The notes under the pieces were generated by a model. The model ran no database searches and was not told where the DNA came from. It worked only from the letters and a program-made list of their open reading frames with translations. Shown one piece after another: positions 1 to 10,092 of a DNA stretch of 64,000 nt. The translations under genes were made by a program, and so were the position numbers. Within the stretch, counting starts at the first letter, position 1, and every line of letters starts with the position of its first letter. Location of the stretch: NCBI GenBank assembly GCA_014621425.1, contig JAANBB010000012.1, positions 1 through 64,000 of the forward strand, written 5' to 3'. This stretch comes from Cylindrodendrum hubeiense. Taxonomy: Eukaryota > Ascomycota > Sordariomycetes > Hypocreales > Nectriaceae.

Positions 1-83
1 AGGGCCAGGGCGGTGGTGGAGGCGGTGGAGGCGGAGGTCGCGGCGGCCGGGGAGGCGGCCGTGGACGACGCGGTGGCTTCTAA
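1..83 (+). CDS. C-terminal end of an RGG-box protein (partial)
   Basis: The frame with codons starting at position 3 runs open from the window edge to a TAA at 81-83. It encodes an almost pure Gly/Arg tail ending in R-G-R-R-G-G-F. Such RGG tails bind RNA and are arginine-methylated in nucleolar and mRNP proteins (Gar1, Lsm/Scd6, RNA helicases). The body of the gene lies outside the window, so the family cannot be named. Reading direction and stop are clear, but a Gly/Arg-rich frame can also arise by chance in GC-rich DNA. Confidence 0.6.
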   Translation, partial: GQGGGGGGGGGGRGGRGGGRGRRGGF

Positions 84-317
84 CGTGTTGACGTGTTAAC
101 GTGTTGACGTGCTTCTTTGCTCTTGGACGGCTTCGGAAAACTAGACTTTGGCTGACATGGCGTCTCTTGACCATGTGTTGATGATACCCGATTTTTCATG
201 CTTGACGCAGGCTGACGACCTGATACGGTAGACGAATACCCCCGGGCAACTACAGATAGATGAGAGGTGGACATGCCCAACCAATTCAGACAGTATTATG
301 ATTTTGAACTTTATTAG
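84..317. other. Short intergenic segment
   Basis: This joins the RGG tail to the minisatellite. It begins with a short triplicated GTGTTGACGTG-like stretch (about 86-112). Nothing else supportable is seen. Confidence 0.5.
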
Positions 318-590
318 ACTTCCGTTTATAGTGGTGGACTAGTGGTACTGGTACTACCTCGAGATAGCAATACAACCTGTCTCGTGATGGCAATATTAGC
401 TCTTGCGATACCAATACTTGCTCTCGTGATGGTGATGTACCTCTTGCGATGGCAATACTACCTCTGTCTTGATAGTGGTACTACCTCCCACGATAGCAAG
501 ATAGTCATAACCCTCTCGTGATCGTAGCACTACCTCCCGTGGTATCCATACTACCACCCCTGCTACTAATACTACCTCTCGTGATAGGCC
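318..590. repeat. Degenerate 21-bp minisatellite
   Basis: About 11 imperfect copies of a roughly 21-nt unit follow one another, with a consensus close to ACTACCTCTCGTGATGGCAAT. Most copies are 19-23 nt; one is about 28 nt. Because 21 is a multiple of three, the array keeps a frame partly open on the minus strand (396-632) that is rich in EVVLxSxE-like heptads. It overlaps the last bases of the flavin monooxygenase gene and probably forms its 3' UTR or downstream flank. No protein function is inferred. Confidence 0.75.
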
Positions 591-2442
591 TTCAAATCCA
601 CCTTGTTGTGAAGTGCCTCTACCTTCAACCACGGCGTTAAATCAATCTCGACACCCTCCGTCCCGTCCGACACAAGCACATCCTTCTTCGTCCACCCGTT
701 TCCCAGCCATCCAAAGCGGTTCCCCTGCGGGTTCCAATACGTATACTCAAAGTCCTCCCACCGCGGCTCCTTGCGCGCCAGCTCGACGTGCGCGCCGCTG
801 CCCGGCCACAGCCCGTGGATGCGCCCGCCCTTGATGCCGCCGTTGTACCACGAGCTGCAGTGGTGGCTCATGACGGTGCGCGGGAAGAAGGCCTCGCAGT
901 ACGCCCGGAAGTCGCGCGTCGCCGCCGCCGTGGGCGCCAGGCTGCGGATGCCCTGGCTGGACGCCTTGCGCAGCATCTTGGCCACGTACGTCACCTGGTT
1001 CTCGACCGAGTGGCAGAGCGTGCCCGCCGGGCCCGTCGCGTTGGGGCCCAGCAGGATCAGGAAGTTGGGGAAGTTGGGCGCCGCCACGCCCAGGTACGAG
1101 TCGGGGAACCCGGGGCTTCCGCCGGGCCGCCAGGCCGCCTGCAGGTCGACGCCGTTGTGGATGACGGGGAATTGCGTGCTGAAGGTGACGTCGTGCCCGG
1201 TGCTGCAGATGATGGCGTCTACTTCGCGATGTGTGCCTAGATTCATCAGCTTCACTCTTCAGCTTGTATGAGTGTACATACCATCAACTGTCCGAATTCC
1301 AGTCTCTGTAAACTCAGCAATATGGTCTGTCACATATGTCACATTCTCAGCCGTCAGCGCTTCTAAATACCCCGGCCCGGGAGTCAAGCGACGACAGTTG
1401 GGCGGAAACTCAGGAATAATCTCGTTTGCAAGCGCAGCGTCTCCGCCGAGTCGTTGAGTCATCAGCTTTCGAATGGCCGCCTCGGCCTCTGCGTTCTTGC
1501 CTCCCTCCTTAAAGATGCCCCCGAAGCGACTGAACAGCCTCGCTTCCAGCGTCTTGCGGAACTTGAGGTATTCCTCGGGGCTGGTTCGGGCTTGGTCGAT
1601 GTTGTCGTCTACCAGCTGCGCTAGGTCCTCGCCCCCGATTGGCGCGGCGACCCATGTCTTGTTCCGGGCATAGTGGTCGACGTGTGAAGCTACCTTTTGC
1701 AACTGAGGCAGAACCTGGATGCCAGACGCGCCGTTTCCAATGACTGCGATACGCTTGCCCTGCGGCTCAAACGCCGGATCCCAATTGGACGTGTGCCTGA
1801 GATGGCCCTTGAAGTCCTTGAGTCCCGGATAATCGGGTAGTCTGGGATCGCTGAAGTGACCCGTAGCCGACACGAGGAAGTTGGCCTCGTCTAAAAACTC
1901 GGCTTCGTTAGATTGGACTGTGATCTGCCACTTGCCTCTCTCTTCTGACCACTCTGCAGACACGATACGGCAACCAGTCCGTACGTACTTGCGCACGTCG
2001 TAATCCTTCGCCACCTTTTGCCAGTACGCATAAATCTCAGGACCTGTGGCGTATGCCTCGGTCCATGAGTCTGAAGACGCAAATGTGGCTTGGTATGCGT
2101 GAGCTGGGACGTCGCACCGCACACCGGGGTAGACATTCGAATGCCAGACGCCACCCTAATAGAGGTTAGCAGATAATCACTGATGTTCAGTTCATTGCTC
2201 ACAATGTCATCGTTTCTCTCATAGATTGTAAGATCTAACCCGGGAACCTTTGCAGGTAGAAGAATTCCCGCAACGAGACCACTTATGCCTGCGCCGACGA
2301 CAACGACGCGGATGGGAGGGTGCTCATCAATTGGGTGGTCTTCGAGTTGTAGTGCAGGAAAGACAGTCCTGAGACTTGAGTCCTTCAACACCTCCCCGGC
2401 CTTTGTTGACTCAGTTTCGTTGATAAGTGCTGATGGTGCCAT
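572..2442 (-). CDS. Baeyer-Villiger-type flavin monooxygenase
   Basis: The enzyme is an FAD- and NADPH-dependent monooxygenase expected to insert oxygen next to a ketone or oxidise a heteroatom. Exons on the minus strand are 2442-2203, 2155-1282 and 1236-572, separated by 47- and 45-bp introns in phases 0 and 1; the product is 592 aa. Visible motifs are the FAD Rossmann loop GAGISG (residues 50-55), a GGVW..N.YPG..CD motif directly after intron 1, and the type I BVMO fingerprint F-K-G-H-L-R-H-T-S-N-W-D (195-206). The NADPH loop GNGASG follows at 220-225, and a STGHD motif lies in exon 3. The length is normal for fungal single-domain BVMOs. The start at 2442 leaves about 45 residues before the FAD loop. 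It is transcribed divergently from the FMN monooxygenase at 2841, so the two may share regulation. The substrate is unknown. Confidence 0.92.
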
Positions 2443-2840
2443 GTTGATTGTTGAGGGACTTGCTTACATCTGCGAAGAGGAGGTTGCGGGTGTGTAACGG
2501 GTTGTTCGGTTCGCGCTATTATACGCCAGCCAACTCTGCCGTGAGCGACATCGGGAGGTTGCAGCCCGAGATAACAGGATAAAGGATCCGGTCTTCGTCA
2601 TTAATAATACACGAGAACCAATCTATGCTGCATATTGCTAAGCACACAATTGACGTCAGTGGTTGCGAATTGCTCGATATCGCGATAACCGGGGCAGCAT
2701 GTATCACGCAATGCGGGGATAGCGCCGTGTCTTGGCTTATCCCACAACCTCGCTATATCCGTTGACGCTTCATCCCGCCATCCCGGCACATAGGAATCGT
2801 CCTTTTGGTAATCTCAACTATCTCGATTACCACCGAAACT
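2443..2840. promoter_or_regulatory. Divergent promoter between two flavin monooxygenases
   Basis: This 398-bp spacer separates the start codons of two oppositely transcribed flavin enzymes and must hold both promoters. No TATA box or known operator is clear. The divergent arrangement suggests co-regulation, which is inference. Confidence 0.6.
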
Positions 2841-4456
2841 ATGGCTGAACCACAGACCCCCACCAGCAAGCGGCGCATCTTCATCAATGCCTTTGACATG
2901 TTTACGACGAGCCACCTGAACTTCGGGCAGTGGCGCAGGGAAGATGACCGAGGTAAGGATAAGAGGCGGGATTTGTCGTATTGGACCGATCTCGCCCAAA
3001 CACTGGAACGCGGAGACGTCAACGCTCTCATCCTCGCCGACGGGTATGGCCAACACGATGTCTACAAGGGCAGCGCCGAGCCTGCAATCCGCACCACGTG
3101 CCAGTACCCTATGGGCGATCCAGCTGCAGTATGTGAAGTCTTAGTAACCAAGAAGAATGCGAATTAACCTCGCAACAGCCTGTTACTGCCATGGCAGCCG
3201 TCACGAAGAATCTCGGCTTCATCATCACAACCAGCACAAGCTATGAGTCGCCTTTCGTTGTTGCGAAGCGGTTCTCGACGCTGGATCATCTAACCAAGGG
3301 CCGATTTGGATGGAACATTGTCACATCCTTTAAGGAATCCGCGGCCAAAGCTGTGCGTCGGAACTAGGTCGTTGCGATTGGGTGCTAACTCGTGTAGGTC
3401 GGATTGCCGTATGTGGAGCACGATCGCAGGTACGAGATTGCCGACGAGTACGTAGGGCTACTGTACAAGTAAGATACTGCGACCCCATGAAATGGAATTT
3501 GAACTGACAATTTAGAATTTGGGAAGGCTCTTGGGCCGATGACGCGCTACGAGAGGATGCGAAAAATGAGGTATACGCAGACCCCAACAAGATCCGCTGG
3601 ATCAAGTACAAGAGCGCCAACTTCAACATCGATGCACCGCATATCCTGGACCCTTCGCCACAGCGCACTCCATTTTTGTTGCAGGCCGGAACATCATCGT
3701 AAGTCCATGTCTTGATTGAGTAGGGAAAACTGGTCTAATGCACGTAATAGAGCGGGCATTGCTTTTGCGGGTAAGCACGCCGAAGCCGTCATGGTCGCAG
3801 CGCTCTCGCCGCACATTCTCGCGCCGCGCGTGGCTGAGATCCGCGCAAAAGCGGCACAGTTTGGCCGAGATCACCGTAGCATCAAGGTCTTTGCCGTTGT
3901 CACGCCCGTGATTGGGAGGACCGACGAGGAGGCTCAGGAGAAGTACCAGACGGCCCTGGCACACTCCAGCGCCGAGGCTGGCCTGGCGTTCTACTCTGGC
4001 AACGTGGGAATCGACCTGTCCAAGTTTGATCTGGACACTGAGATACGGCCGGATGATGTCACTGTCGATTCGCGCGTGCACTCACTTGTAAACAGTCTCA
4101 AATATCGTGGCTCCGACCTACCGGCATGGACGCCGCGAAACATTGGAAAGCACATGGCGATCGGCGGCAACGGGTCCGTACCAGTGGGTACCCCGGCGCA
4201 CGTGGCCGACTTCCTTGAGGAGTGGGCCGAGACGGCTGATTTAGACGGCTTCAACATAGGGCACGTCGTCAGTCCCGCTAGTTTCGAGGACTTGGTCGAC
4301 CTGCTTGTGCCCGAACTTCGCCGCAGGGGAGTGTATGCCACGCGTGGGGAGTCTGGGACGATCCGAGAGAGGATTTACGGGCCTGGGCAGAGCCGACTGC
4401 GTGATGATCACATAGGCAGTCGATCCAAGTACGATACGTATGTAGAGGATCAATAA
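2841..4456 (+). CDS. NtaA/SnaA/DszA-type FMN-dependent monooxygenase (luciferase-like)
   Basis: The product belongs to the flavin-utilising monooxygenase group of the bacterial luciferase superfamily (nitrilotriacetate, pristinamycin IIA and sulfur-compound monooxygenases), which uses reduced FMN from a partner reductase. Exons are 2841-3128, 3179-3352, 3398-3468, 3516-3698 and 3751-4456, with four introns of 45-52 bp; all phases agree and give 473 aa. Family landmarks are FDM near the N-terminus, G-R-F-G-W-N-I-V-T-S in exon 2, the H-D-R-R-Y-E-I-A-D-E-Y helix followed by LYK.WEGSW.DDA, and QAG-[TS]-S before exon 5. DGFNIG lies near the C-terminus. The family is mainly bacterial but widespread in filamentous fungi. 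No reductase gene is seen nearby. Its divergent neighbour is a Baeyer-Villiger-type enzyme, which fits a catabolic or detoxification pair. The substrate is unknown. Confidence 0.92.
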
Positions 4457-5633
4457 GATTACGTGGTTGGCCAATGCGGATGCGTCTACTATACTTAGGC
4501 AATCACACTCTAATCCGCCGAGACAACTTGGAGGAAACTGCAGAGTCAAGGGGCTGATCCCTACTCCATTTTGTTAGTCCTCATGAGACAGGTCTGCGAT
4601 TCCACGGGTTGTGTGATAGTATGGTTCCCCAAATAGCCCAAATGTGTGTTTCTCTCCTCGGTGTTATTACTAAGTCAGCGATGTGGTGATGAAGTAAAGG
4701 TTTATTTTTAGGCCAGTAGGTCGGAGTATGTAATCAACTGCTAGATGCATTAAGATAGTAAAGGAAAAGAAGCCAAGAACCACCTACCATCTATAGCCTA
4801 ATCTATAGCATACAGTGGCCTGAGCTTCCCGGGACGATCGCACGCACCGAACTTGTAGAGGTCGTTGTTGAACCACCAAACAACATAGCTAGGCGACCTA
4901 GCATCCTACTTGCACGGTTGGCCTATTGATGTCTTAGCTTGTAGCCAGATAGTGGTTTGCGCATTATTGCCTAGCGGGGTGAGGCTGCTTCATTAAGCAG
5001 TTTGCCCAAGCCGATAGACTAGTTGGACTAGTGATTCTTGGTGCGTGCCAACAATAACTAATAATATTCCTAATGAGTTTTCTGTATTATGATGACCAAG
5101 AACTGTGGAAGAAATGGTGTTGTGTACGATCCACATCCCTTATATTTCATGGCTAGGCAGCTTTTTTACTCGCCTAGATCCAACAAAATTGCCTCACAAG
5201 ATATACCAAACACATCCAATCACCCGCAGCGCCTACAGTAACCGAGTATTCAAACGCGATCCCGATTTTTAATTTCTAATTGTCGCTATAGATTTTACTC
5301 CCCTAAATTCACGTAAAGGATATTAGCATTGATGGGTACTCTGTTGTGGTTATTGCGCTATTGTACGCTCTACAATGGAGATAAGGCTTGTCAATTTTAG
5401 AGGCCATAGGCACCTTAATACGCCAAGCAGAAGGTAGCCGGCGTATTTTGAACGGATCCTATGAATCCAGGCAAGTGTAATCGTACTGCTAGTACTATCG
5501 GAGTCGAGGGGGATTGTTCTGGTATTTCAGTTAAGTTATAAGAAGCTGATGGTCGTCGTAAAGAGCTTCAAGTGGTAGGAGATGAATGGTGGATTCAAAA
5601 GCATCGTTTGTTCTATGTGTATGACCTCTTCAA
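4457..5633. other. AT-rich intergenic region
   Basis: From about 4550 to 5633 no frame on either strand is open for 60 codons, and the sequence is AT-richer than the flanking genes. There are repeated short CTAG/CCTAG-containing words around 4790-5040. No gene, RNA or mobile element could be identified. It may be old decayed sequence. Confidence 0.6.
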
Positions 5634-6101
5634 CTAGTTTGAAAATCGTGCCGCGTACTTTTGATGCTCATCATCCGCCATAGCAAACTCCCAACCTCCC
5701 TCAAGGCCACTGTCAATACCCCCATGAACAATTCGAAAACTATACACATTCGTCCATTCCCATCCTTCCATGTCAGTCTTGGCCGGCGAGATGCGATACG
5801 TCAGCCAGCAAAGCGCAGATTCATTTGACACAGGCTCCAGTCTTGATCTTTCCACCCTCACGTGAGTGCCCGGGCCGTTTTCCCTCCAGTCTGTATAGAG
5901 GGAAACGAAGTTTTTTGCCACGACAGACTGGTTGGGCGAGAAGTTGGATTCTCCCAGGGTGAATGAGGTGTAGTTGGGAAGGAAAAAAGAAGAGACTTGG
6001 GCTCCGAGGTCAGAGAGGGGATACGAGTAATCGCCACCTAAGGCAATGGCAGCGCTGTAGGCCGCAATGGCTTCTCGCGCAGCACATGTGATATTAACCA
6101 T
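5634..6101 (-). CDS. Small NTF2/SnoaL-like fungal protein
   Basis: This is a single-exon gene for 155 aa. The N-terminal helix (AREAIAAYSAAI) is followed by a FFLPNYTSFTLG segment and alternating polar/hydrophobic strands ending in W-x-F-A-M-A-D-D-E. That layout is typical of the cone-shaped alpha+beta NTF2-like fold used by SnoaL-type proteins and ketosteroid isomerase. No signal peptide or membrane segment is seen. The fold call is made by eye and is tentative; no catalytic residues can be assigned. Intergenic DNA of about 1.2 kb or more flanks it on both sides, so context gives no function. Confidence 0.6.
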   Translation of the reverse strand: MVNITCAAREAIAAYSAAIALGGDYSYPLSDLGAQVSSFFLPNYTSFTLGESNFSPNQSVVAKNFVSLYTDWRENGPGTHVRVERSRLEPVSNESALCWLTYRISPAKTDMEGWEWTNVYSFRIVHGGIDSGLEGGWEFAMADDEHQKYAARFSN

Positions 6102-7217
6102 GTTGAGTATGAGGAAATGTCTTCATGTTGAAAAGGTGAAGAAGGGATTAGGTGCCGGGAAAGGTCCTTAAAGAAGTTGAGCCAATTTTTACGTCACTAG
6201 AAAGTTATCAATGGCCTTGAACTGGACTGGCCTACAAAATGGCGTATTGATGGTGGCGAGTGAGATTTAAGATGGTGTTACTGGGTGGCAATTTTGGAGC
6301 ACGGCGCGTCACTTGGCTTACTTCAAGCTTCGGCAGTGTCGATCCTGGGGCTGGTGTGGCGAGTGATGCTCTTACTTATAATATATGGGATATCCGCGCC
6401 AGCCACATGAAGGTTAAATGCAGAACATTATTATGAAATGTATATAATAGCTACTAAATATGAATAAGTACTTTCGATATTATAGAGTAGTAATTCTAAT
6501 CAAATTTGCAATTGTGAATGTCAAGACACTGGGAGATATTCAAGGGGGTTTTCCCCCGTCGTAGGCCAGATGTCAGACATTATTGATGAAAGTATTGCTC
6601 CCTTCCTGCAAGCCCTAAGTCAAAGACTGTAGATCTTTCACTTAGCTGACTGGATCGTCACAAAGTCGCGTCAACTTGACCTGATAAAATACCGAACCCC
6701 TGCTAGGTCACCCAGTCAGCTAAGCGGGGACTTCGAATGACATCACCACTAAAATGTGATCGACAGTCATTCCGGGCCGCAGTTTACACAGCTCTTATGT
6801 AATAACGCCCTATGCAATCCAACATGGTGGCGGTGTGACTGAGGATGGCAATCGAGATGATAATTATTGAAGTTACACAACCATCAGCTGACAGCATTGA
6901 TCGACATGCCATAAGCACAATACCCTCTACAGCCAGATCGTGAATACCAGCTTCTTGAGAATTACTGGTTCATTAAATCAGCTGGATATGATTTTGGATT
7001 CCTCAAATTACCTTCAGCACGAATCTTATTATTAGGTTGGTAAGTTCACGAGACTTTCAAGAGCAAGGCTGATCAGCCTCGGTAATAGGCAGCCGTGTAT
7101 GATTCTCCTTCTATCTGAATAAAAGTACTCTTGAAGTACTGATAATCTTAAACGGTTTTCTACGTTTCAATCTCTAGCAAAGCCTGGTATAATGCTGCGG
7201 AATCGAAGGGGATCATT

Positions 7218-7490
7218 ATGCCATTTTTGGCGCGCAAGGACATCAGGGCAATACTGCCGCCAGAGAGTACAGGTCCTGGCGTTGGTACCAAACGCCCTGC
7301 AGACATGATTGATCGCCCTTCCCTCAGCCACGGCTATTATGTTGCAAAACAGCGACGTCTATTGGAATCAGCAAAAGATGCTGTTGGAAACGAAGCTATC
7401 AGCCGAAGCGGCCAGGAGTTCAACATGTCGATGCCAATCCACGACGTGGACCATTTCCCTTCAATATTTTACTATAATTCTACCGATTAA
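7218..7490 (+). CDS. Possible small ORF of unknown function
   Basis: A 90-codon frame begins MPFLARKDIR and contains a basic stretch (VAKQRRLLES). There is no signal peptide, recognised domain or clear promoter. It could be a fragment of a lost gene; the AT-rich hairpin just downstream fits a degraded element. It is kept only because it is the sole candidate coding frame in a 2.6-kb gap. Confidence 0.2.
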   Translation: MPFLARKDIRAILPPESTGPGVGTKRPADMIDRPSLSHGYYVAKQRRLLESAKDAVGNEAISRSGQEFNMSMPIHDVDHFPSIFYYNSTD

Positions 7491-7546
7491 TTATCTTTCT
7501 GCTGAGTTAGTCTAAAAATGTGGAATTTTCTAGGTATTTCTTTTTC

Positions 7547-7577
7547 CTTTTTGTAAAACAAAAAAATTTACAAAAAG
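7547..7577. repeat. 11-bp inverted repeat (hairpin)
   Basis: CTTTTTGTAAA at 7547-7557 is exactly complementary to TTTACAAAAAG at 7567-7577, with a 9-nt A-rich loop. The pairing extends imperfectly outward through pyrimidine and purine runs. It may be a terminator-like or transposon-relic hairpin; function unknown. Confidence 0.7.
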
Positions 7578-7630
7578 AAAAAGAGAAAAGAGCTTTATAT
7601 AATAAATATCTCTAATTACTACATTGAACA

Positions 7631-7750
7631 ATGAGATGACTTGTATGATTTTCCTATTAGGTAAAGCCTTATCAGGTACAATAAGTACTATATTAGTAAT
7701 TTATGAGATGGCTTGCACATATTTCCTAATTAGGCAAAACCCTGCAAAGT
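7631..7750. repeat. Degenerate tandem duplication, 70-bp period
   Basis: Two related segments start at 7631 and 7701. They share ATGAGATGrCTTG, then TTTCCTA-TTAGG and AAArCC at corresponding positions. They look like an old local duplication in AT-rich non-coding DNA. Confidence 0.6.
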
Positions 7751-8677
7751 ATTTATATGAAAAGATCAAGTAACACAGTTTATTCATCGGGATTGGGTAA
7801 GCTGCGCCACCGCTCTACTGCCTTTATGTCATCGCTTCTATGTAATATGCAAGACGAGAGGAGTCGCTAAAGGCGTGCGCATCCACGATCTCTTCAAAGT
7901 CCTGGTCTAGACCTTGAAGCTTACAGTCGGCCTGAGCGTCTTCGGCAGAAACGTGTAATAAAGCGATGTTATGGACCTAAGAGCGAACTCTGTAGCATAG
8001 CCTTTCCTGGAACCTTCACCAAAACTTCGCCGCGGGATAGCAGCGAAAACTCAAGTGGGGTACCCTTCCTCCGGGTCCAGACGTGGCCCGCGGCCGGGCT
8101 CAATGGTTAATAAGGCCCAGCCTCTGACAGCTATTAGCCCCATTAAATATATAAGTTGGTGAAGTTTGTTTTACTCCGGGAGACAGTGCTGATAGGCCAT
8201 TTTGTATTACCAATTCTACAAATAGCACAGTACGTAGCCATTTTTGCAGTACCCGCGAAATTTTAAACTCGCTGGTACCGCGAGCCTATGGCTCCCGGCT
8301 AATAACGCCTCTTCCGGCCGGGACCGGAAGACTGGGCCCAAGCAAGCAACAGCATTATCATCATCGCTTTTAACACTAGTTTCCTGATGAATTCGGCCGT
8401 GACGGATCCAAGAGTAAGCATAAATGGCAAGGAAGAGGTCCCCAGTGCTTTCTAATTCAAAATGAAAGCCTAAGCAGACCATTCAATCACATACAGGGTG
8501 GTATTTCATTGCAAAGCTACCGCCAAGCTACTACGGTGCTCGATTGCATGTGGGACGAAATACTTCTAGAGCACTTAGCAGTAATGGAATATAATGTGTT
8601 AAATAGCTTTCAATTCTGTATTATTCAAGTTGGCTATTCTACAAATTGTCTTTAACCCTCTTTATTGCTCCGTCTTA

Positions 8678-10092
8678 TTAAGCACTATCTCGTCTCTCTT
8701 GAGGGTCTTTGCCGTCATCTCCGCCTGTGTTCATGGTTGCAAAACTTGAAGGCCAGATTTCAGGGTCCTCCCGTGTAGGTAACGGCCCGGCCCAAGAGTG
8801 TGAACGTTCAGGTTCCGCCGCCGGATCTTTCGGTGGTGGCGTCTCAACCGCTGTGGAAACGCTTCCCCTCTGCACAAGAGTACCGTCTTGCCACCAGTTC
8901 TCATGAAAGTTCAAGAAGCGCATGGTCCTACGCCAGGAGGGATTTCGAACGTGTCTTCCACGGCCACCAAAATGATGACCTCTATGAAGCACGGCGGGTG
9001 CGGTTTGATTCATTAAGATAAGGTCTGGACCGAGGAGGTAGGGATCCTCGACATGGCAAGCACAGCCACAAGCATCTTGATTACCGGAGTGTTTCACGAT
9101 CTTAGCGATCAAGTCAGACATGCAGAGCTCGATATGAAGTTTGACGAGGTATGCTAGCGGGTGGAAGATAATGTATCTATTTCACTTTTAGTAGAGGGGA
9201 ATCAATCGAGGGTGGTTTAATTGGACATACACCAATGAATTTGGCGTAAACATCATCGCAATAATCAAGACCTGCATCATAGGATAAGACTTGACAAATA
9301 AATCAATAGGGTAGATAGTTATGACTACTTACATCCATTGAAACGGATATAAAAATCATGGCTATGTTGAACCGATATAAGAATGTGTACTTCTCAAGGC
9401 CATAATCGATAAGTGATGATCGAACGAGGTAGACAAAGTAGCAGTTAAGCCCAGCGTCGATGATGAGAAAAACACCCTTCTGAGCTCGGTCGAAGATAGT
9501 GTTGAGATTGATCCACTGCTGGTTGATTTGTAATCGGGCAGGTATCCAGATACAGCTAACTGCAATGTTAATAAGGACCAGGGTGGCAAAAACTCCCCAT
9601 CGCAGGCGGCTGACGATGACTTGGGATGTGGCAATTAGGGAGATGCGATTGATGATGATCTGCATAATACAATGGACCTGGACTATCCAAAGGATGACTA
9701 AAACAGGTTGGTATAATGTCGAAAGGACTGCTTGATGGGAATTATATACCTATGCCCAGGAAGAACTCCAAACTGTCCAGTCAGTATTCGTCAGCCAACT
9801 TCAATATAAAATCGCTTTTGAGTGGGATTGACCTAGGTGGAATTGAGGTGATTGAAAACCCCCATCCTACACCTCCAAAAGCAGTGCTTGCGATTAACTC
9901 AAGCCATATAAATATCATGTACGATGTGACCTTTTTCCTGCGTCTGTATTGGTGGAACGTCTGCTCTGCGCAGCGGAATATGGCAAAGATACTCAACCCT
10001 ATTGAGATGCCCCAGACGAGTGTCACATAGACAATATCAGCGTACGTAGGCTGGTCGGGCTTATACCACGGTGGTATAAGTGTGCCCGGCAT
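8678..10092 (-). CDS. Fungal seven-transmembrane integral membrane protein
   Basis: Five exons on the minus strand (10092-9833, 9772-9750, 9697-9333, 9271-9231, 9176-8678) give 395 aa. Introns are 60, 52, 61 and 54 bp and all phases agree. Two exons are very small, 23 bp and 41 bp; leaving either out breaks the frame. The protein begins MPGTLIPPWYKPDQPT and has hydrophobic segments for about seven helices, including FGGVGWGF, GVFATLVLINIAVSCIWIPARL, GVFLIIDAGLNCYFVYLV and FNIAMIFISV. It ends in a soluble tail of about 160 residues with CGCAC and a proline/acid-rich end. This is the architecture of a common Pezizomycotina membrane-protein family without assigned function, loosely grouped with Pth11/rhodopsin-like proteins. 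A role in surface sensing is inference. The intron 1 donor (GTCAAT) is non-consensus. Confidence 0.85.

Larger units (their letters stand above)
6102..8677. other. Long gene-poor, partly AT-rich region
   Basis: This 2.6-kb stretch has no gene that can be supported. It contains a 90-codon frame of unknown nature (7218-7490), a hairpin (7547-7577) and a degenerate 70-bp duplication (7631-7750). Between about 7520 and 8215 no frame reaches 60 codons. Confidence 0.55.

Noticed and set aside
771..1271. 166- and 150-codon frames on the plus strand
   Set aside because: They lie opposite the third exon of the flavin monooxygenase; Arg/Ala/Pro-rich shadows of a GC-rich exon.
8216..8482. 88-codon frame on the minus strand
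   Set aside because: No features, and it lies in a segment of otherwise non-coding sequence.
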